Of a stretch of 8,258 nt of DNA, positions 6,254-8,258 are shown in pieces. The stretch is from Hyphomicrobiales bacterium. GTDB taxonomy: Bacteria; Pseudomonadota; Alphaproteobacteria; Rhizobiales; Afifellaceae. Numbering within the stretch: position 1 is the stretch's first letter; each line of letters begins with the position of its first letter. The stretch lies in NCBI GenBank assembly GCA_013812985.1, contig JACCSN010000605.1, positions 1 to 8,258 of the forward strand, given 5' to 3'. The position numbers and the translations under genes are program-made. The notes below the pieces were generated by a model. The model made no database searches, was not told the origin of the DNA, and saw only the letters and a list, made by a program, of their open reading frames with translations.

Positions 6254-6730
6254 CTAGCGGAACGTGATGATGCGCGCGCCGGTCGCCTCGGCGAGCGCGC
6301 GCGGGTCGGCCTGGAACACCGCATTCGGCGCGCCCGCTGCCGCCCAGACCGCGTCGAACGCCAGCAGGTCTTCGTCCATGTAGGTGGCGAGCGGTGCCAG
6401 CGACCCGAGCGGGGCGACGCCGCCGATGGCGAAGCCGGTGACGTCGCGAACTTCCCTGGCGTCCATGCGCTCAAGCGGCGCGCCGAGGATCGCGGCGATG
6501 CCCGCCTGATCGACGCGGTTCGGGCCGGAGACGAGCAGGAGCACCGCCTCGCCGCCACCGGCCTTGCGGAACACCAGCGACTTGACAATCTGCGCCGCCG
6601 ACACGCCGCAAGCCGCGGCGGCTTCCTCGGCCGTCCGTGTGCTGGCCGCCATTTCCCGGAAGCTGATCGCCAGGCCCGCCGCCTCCGCCGCGGCGCGGAC
6701 CCGATCGATACTTTTCGTTCGCTCTGCCAC
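6254..6730 (-). CDS. YbaK/ProX-type aminoacyl-tRNA deacylase
   Basis: This 158-residue cytoplasmic protein belongs to the YbaK/EbsC/ProXp superfamily, whose members hydrolyse mischarged aminoacyl-tRNAs in trans. Family marks are SFREMAASTRTAEEAAAACG (23-42), the conserved lysine in QIVKSLVF (Lys50), the LLLVSGPNRVD strand (64-74), and GFAIGGVAPLG (99-109), which lines the active site. The tail TYMDEDLLAFDAVWAAAG (116-133) followed by a Phe-rich strand is also typical. It resembles the free-standing ProX-like group of alphaproteobacteria more than E. coli YbaK itself, so the tRNA it edits cannot be named. The start codon is GTG, supported by a well-placed GGAG. It shares a 101-bp divergent intergenic space with the unknown membrane-anchored protein gene. 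Confidence 0.87.
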   Translation of the reverse strand: MAERTKSIDRVRAAAEAAGLAISFREMAASTRTAEEAAAACGVSAAQIVKSLVFRKAGGGEAVLLLVSGPNRVDQAGIAAILGAPLERMDAREVRDVTGFAIGGVAPLGSLAPLATYMDEDLLAFDAVWAAAGAPNAVFQADPRALAEATGARIITFR

Positions 6731-6735
6731 CAGCG

Positions 6736-6739
6736 CTCC
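6736..6739 (-). promoter_or_regulatory. Ribosome-binding site supporting a GTG start
   Basis: On the minus strand GGAG stands 5 nt before GTG (6728-6730), the first codon of the YbaK/ProX-type gene. The family's usual N-terminal helix (SIDRVRAAAEAAG) begins only a few codons later, so the GTG gives the expected protein length. Confidence 0.6.
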
Positions 6740-6831
6740 GGGGATAAGGTCCAGGGCTCGAACCGCGGTCCTGCGCGGCGATCCGGAACCTGCTAGACTC
6801 CTTCGGGCGAGGACGGAAGGCCGGAGACGTC

Positions 6832-7395
6832 ATGGCTTTAGGAAAGAGCAAGCCGGTCGCGGATCTGCAGCGGGCGCTCCGCGATGTGCGGATCGCCCAT
6901 GCGGAACGGAACGACGGCGTGGTGGAGCTTCGGGAGGCGGAACAGGCGCGGCTTGAGCTCCTCGCGGAGGCGCTGGAGGGGGTCTTCGACGGCCTGCCGC
7001 AGGACAATGAACAGCTCCTGCTCGGGGTGCTGCCGGGCCAGCCGCCGCGCTTCTGGGTGGATGCCACCAGCTTCGTCATGATGGCCCGCGACAAGCGGCA
7101 CTACCAGTTCGCCAAGGATACGCGGCTGGGGCGAACCGTGCTCGCCGAGAGCGTCAGCGTCGACCCGATCGCCGACGCGGTGACGCGCTATGTGGCGGAG
7201 CGGATCGTGGAACGCGAGCAGCTGATCGAAGCCGACTGGCTGGCCCAGACGATCCGCAAGCGCCGCAACGGCGCGGCTCCGAGCCGGCCGGGCGGGGAGA
7301 ACCAAGCCGTGATCTGGGGCTTGTCGGGATTCGGCCTCGGCATGATCGCCGGGATGTTCCTGCTCGTCGCCTATGCGTGGTTCATGGCCGGCTAA
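6832..7395 (+). CDS. Conserved-looking protein of unknown function with one C-terminal membrane anchor
   Basis: I cannot assign a family to this 187-residue protein. Residues 8-50 are charged and helical, possibly coiled coil (LQRALRDVRIAHAERNDG, VVELREAEQARLELLAEALE). A central globular part follows, with PRFWVDATSFVMMARDKRHY (72-91) and FAKDTRLGRTVLAES (93-107), then another charged helix (115-146). A basic, Pro/Gly-rich linker (143-157) leads to a single hydrophobic segment, about 160-183 (VIWGLSGFGLGMIAGMFLLVAYAW). With no signal peptide, the likely topology is a cytoplasmic N-terminal domain anchored by its C-terminal end. GGAG (6823-6826) is 5 nt before the ATG. Codon choice and the ordered hydrophobic tail argue for a real gene. 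Its TAA overlaps the stop codon of the convergent phosphoesterase gene by 4 bp. Confidence 0.75.
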   Translation: MALGKSKPVADLQRALRDVRIAHAERNDGVVELREAEQARLELLAEALEGVFDGLPQDNEQLLLGVLPGQPPRFWVDATSFVMMARDKRHYQFAKDTRLGRTVLAESVSVDPIADAVTRYVAERIVEREQLIEADWLAQTIRKRRNGAAPSRPGGENQAVIWGLSGFGLGMIAGMFLLVAYAWFMAG

Positions 7396-8258
7396 CTGGG
7401 CCGGTTGACCGAATAGGAGACGCGGGCAGTCTCGACGATCTCGCCGGATTCGGCGTAGCCGCGGTGGATCACGGTCAGGTCGTAACAGGCGCCTTTCTCC
7501 GCGATTTCGTGGAGCGCGTAGCCACCGGCGCGGGGTCCGCCCAGCGCCGGGCCGCTGCCGGCCGGGACGCCGACCACCGGCACGATTCCGTCGGCGCCCT
7601 GGATCGCCGTCATCATGCGGATGTGCTCGTGGCCGTGCAGGATCAGCTCGGCGCCGAACGTCTCGACGGCCCGGCGGAAACGCTTGCCGTCGGTGAGCTT
7701 GCGCCAGGCGCTGTTCGGATCGATGAGCTTTGGCGGATGGTGGATGAGGATGACCCGGAAGAGGCCTTCGTCCCTGGCCTGGCAGAGCAGCGCGGCGACC
7801 CGCTCCGTCTGCCGCTCGCCCACGTGCCCGGTCGCCATGAACGGGGCCGAAGCGACGGCGGAGGAGACGCCGATGAGGGCGACGTGGCCCTTGCGCCGCA
7901 TGAACGGAAACAGCGCCTTGCCGATGTGCTCCGAATCGTCGCTCACCATCCACGGCGCCCAGAGTTTTCGGTAGCGATGATGTGCCCGGGGCACGTAGGA
8001 ATCGTGGTTGCCGGGGATGGCGGTGACCCGGTCGGGCGGCCCGAGCGCCTCCAGCCAGAGGCGCGCATTCTCGAACTCCTCGCGCCGGGCGATATTGGTG
8101 AGGTCGCCGGTGACCGCGATATGGTCGGGCTCGTGGGCGCGCAGATCGGCGACGAGCCGGTCCAGCGTCTCGGACGTCATCGCTCCCTTGCGGTTGCGCC
8201 GCCAATTCGTGTAGCCGACAATGCGCTTAGACGCGTAATCCCGGAGCCGCATTTCGGG
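7392..8258 (-). CDS. Calcineurin-like metallophosphoesterase, 5' end missing
   Basis: The frame is open to the right edge (reading PEMRLRDYASKR...), so the ATG at 8250-8252 is probably internal. Counting from it as residue 1, binuclear metal motifs appear in the standard order: VTGDLTN (47-53, Asp50), PGNHDS (80-85, Asn82/His83), IHHPP (170-174) and LHGHEH (205-210, His208/His210). The first motif of the family (Asp-x-His, usually in 'HISDxHLG') is absent and should lie just beyond the edge, within about 20 codons; that is inferred from relatives. It probably hydrolyses phosphomonoesters or diesters, as class III cyclic-nucleotide phosphodiesterases (CpdA-like) do, but the natural substrate is unknown. 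The protein appears cytoplasmic, with no membrane segment in the visible part. It converges with the unknown anchored protein gene, sharing the four bases CTAA for both stops. Confidence 0.9.
   Translation of the reverse strand, partial: PEMRLRDYASKRIVGYTNWRRNRKGAMTSETLDRLVADLRAHEPDHIAVTGDLTNIARREEFENARLWLEALGPPDRVTAIPGNHDSYVPRAHHRYRKLWAPWMVSDDSEHIGKALFPFMRRKGHVALIGVSSAVASAPFMATGHVGERQTERVAALLCQARDEGLFRVILIHHPPKLIDPNSAWRKLTDGKRFRRAVETFGAELILHGHEHIRMMTAIQGADGIVPVVGVPAGSGPALGGPRAGGYALHEIAEKGACYDLTVIHRGYAESGEIVETARVSYSVNRPS

Noticed and set aside
6231..6254. GGCGGC/GCCGCC hairpin between the convergent L,D-transpeptidase and deacylase genes
   Set aside because: There is no T-run on either strand and the best stem leaves a tight loop or overlaps the deacylase stop codon, so it is weak evidence for a terminator.
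6838..8205. 455-codon leftward frame spanning the anchored protein and phosphoesterase genes
   Set aside because: It is out of frame with the phosphoesterase, whose metal motifs identify the true frame, and its translation is low-complexity Arg/Pro/Ala.

Overview
This is a compact, GC-rich chromosomal window, almost entirely coding. It most resembles an alphaproteobacterium, probably of the Hyphomicrobiales (Rhizobiales) group. That placement is an inference from protein style: a stand-alone Lrp/AsnC ligand-binding protein, a ProX-like YbaK protein with a GGVAPLG motif, and a metallophosphoesterase of the 'RLRxxxSKRxxGYxNWRRN' type. No rRNA, tRNA, CRISPR array, insertion sequence or phage gene was seen.

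Layout, left to right. (1) The 3' end of a small Lrp/AsnC ligand-binding (RAM) protein, followed by a probable intrinsic terminator. (2) A ROK-family fructokinase close to E. coli Mak. (3) A two-gene toxin-antitoxin module, visibly less GC-rich than its surroundings. It pairs a Phd/YefM-like antitoxin carrying a RelB-like tail with a RelE mRNA interferase in which all the known active-site residues are present. A perfect 10-bp palindrome overlaps a plausible promoter just upstream. (4) On the minus strand, opgH (mdoH), encoding the membrane glucosyltransferase for osmoregulated periplasmic glucans, with an MFS transporter of the YbjJ type 19 bp behind it. No opgG is in the window. (5) A gap of about 420 bp with no gene I can support, between the divergent opgH and L,D-transpeptidase genes. 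It holds an attenuator-like set of three mutually pairing repeats ending in a T-run. (6) A minimal exported L,D-transpeptidase (YkuD), convergent with a YbaK/ProX-type aminoacyl-tRNA deacylase. (7) An unrecognised 187-residue protein with one C-terminal membrane anchor. Its stop codon overlaps that of a convergent calcineurin-like metallophosphoesterase, which runs off the right edge.

Functionally the centre of the window leans towards the cell envelope (periplasmic glucan synthesis, peptidoglycan cross-linking, a permease). The flanks are general metabolism (sugar phosphorylation, tRNA quality control, phosphoesterase). No coherent novel multigene system is evident. The points most worth a second look are the three-repeat structure upstream of the L,D-transpeptidase, the solo opgH with a short N-terminus and a coupled transporter, and the intact RelE module.
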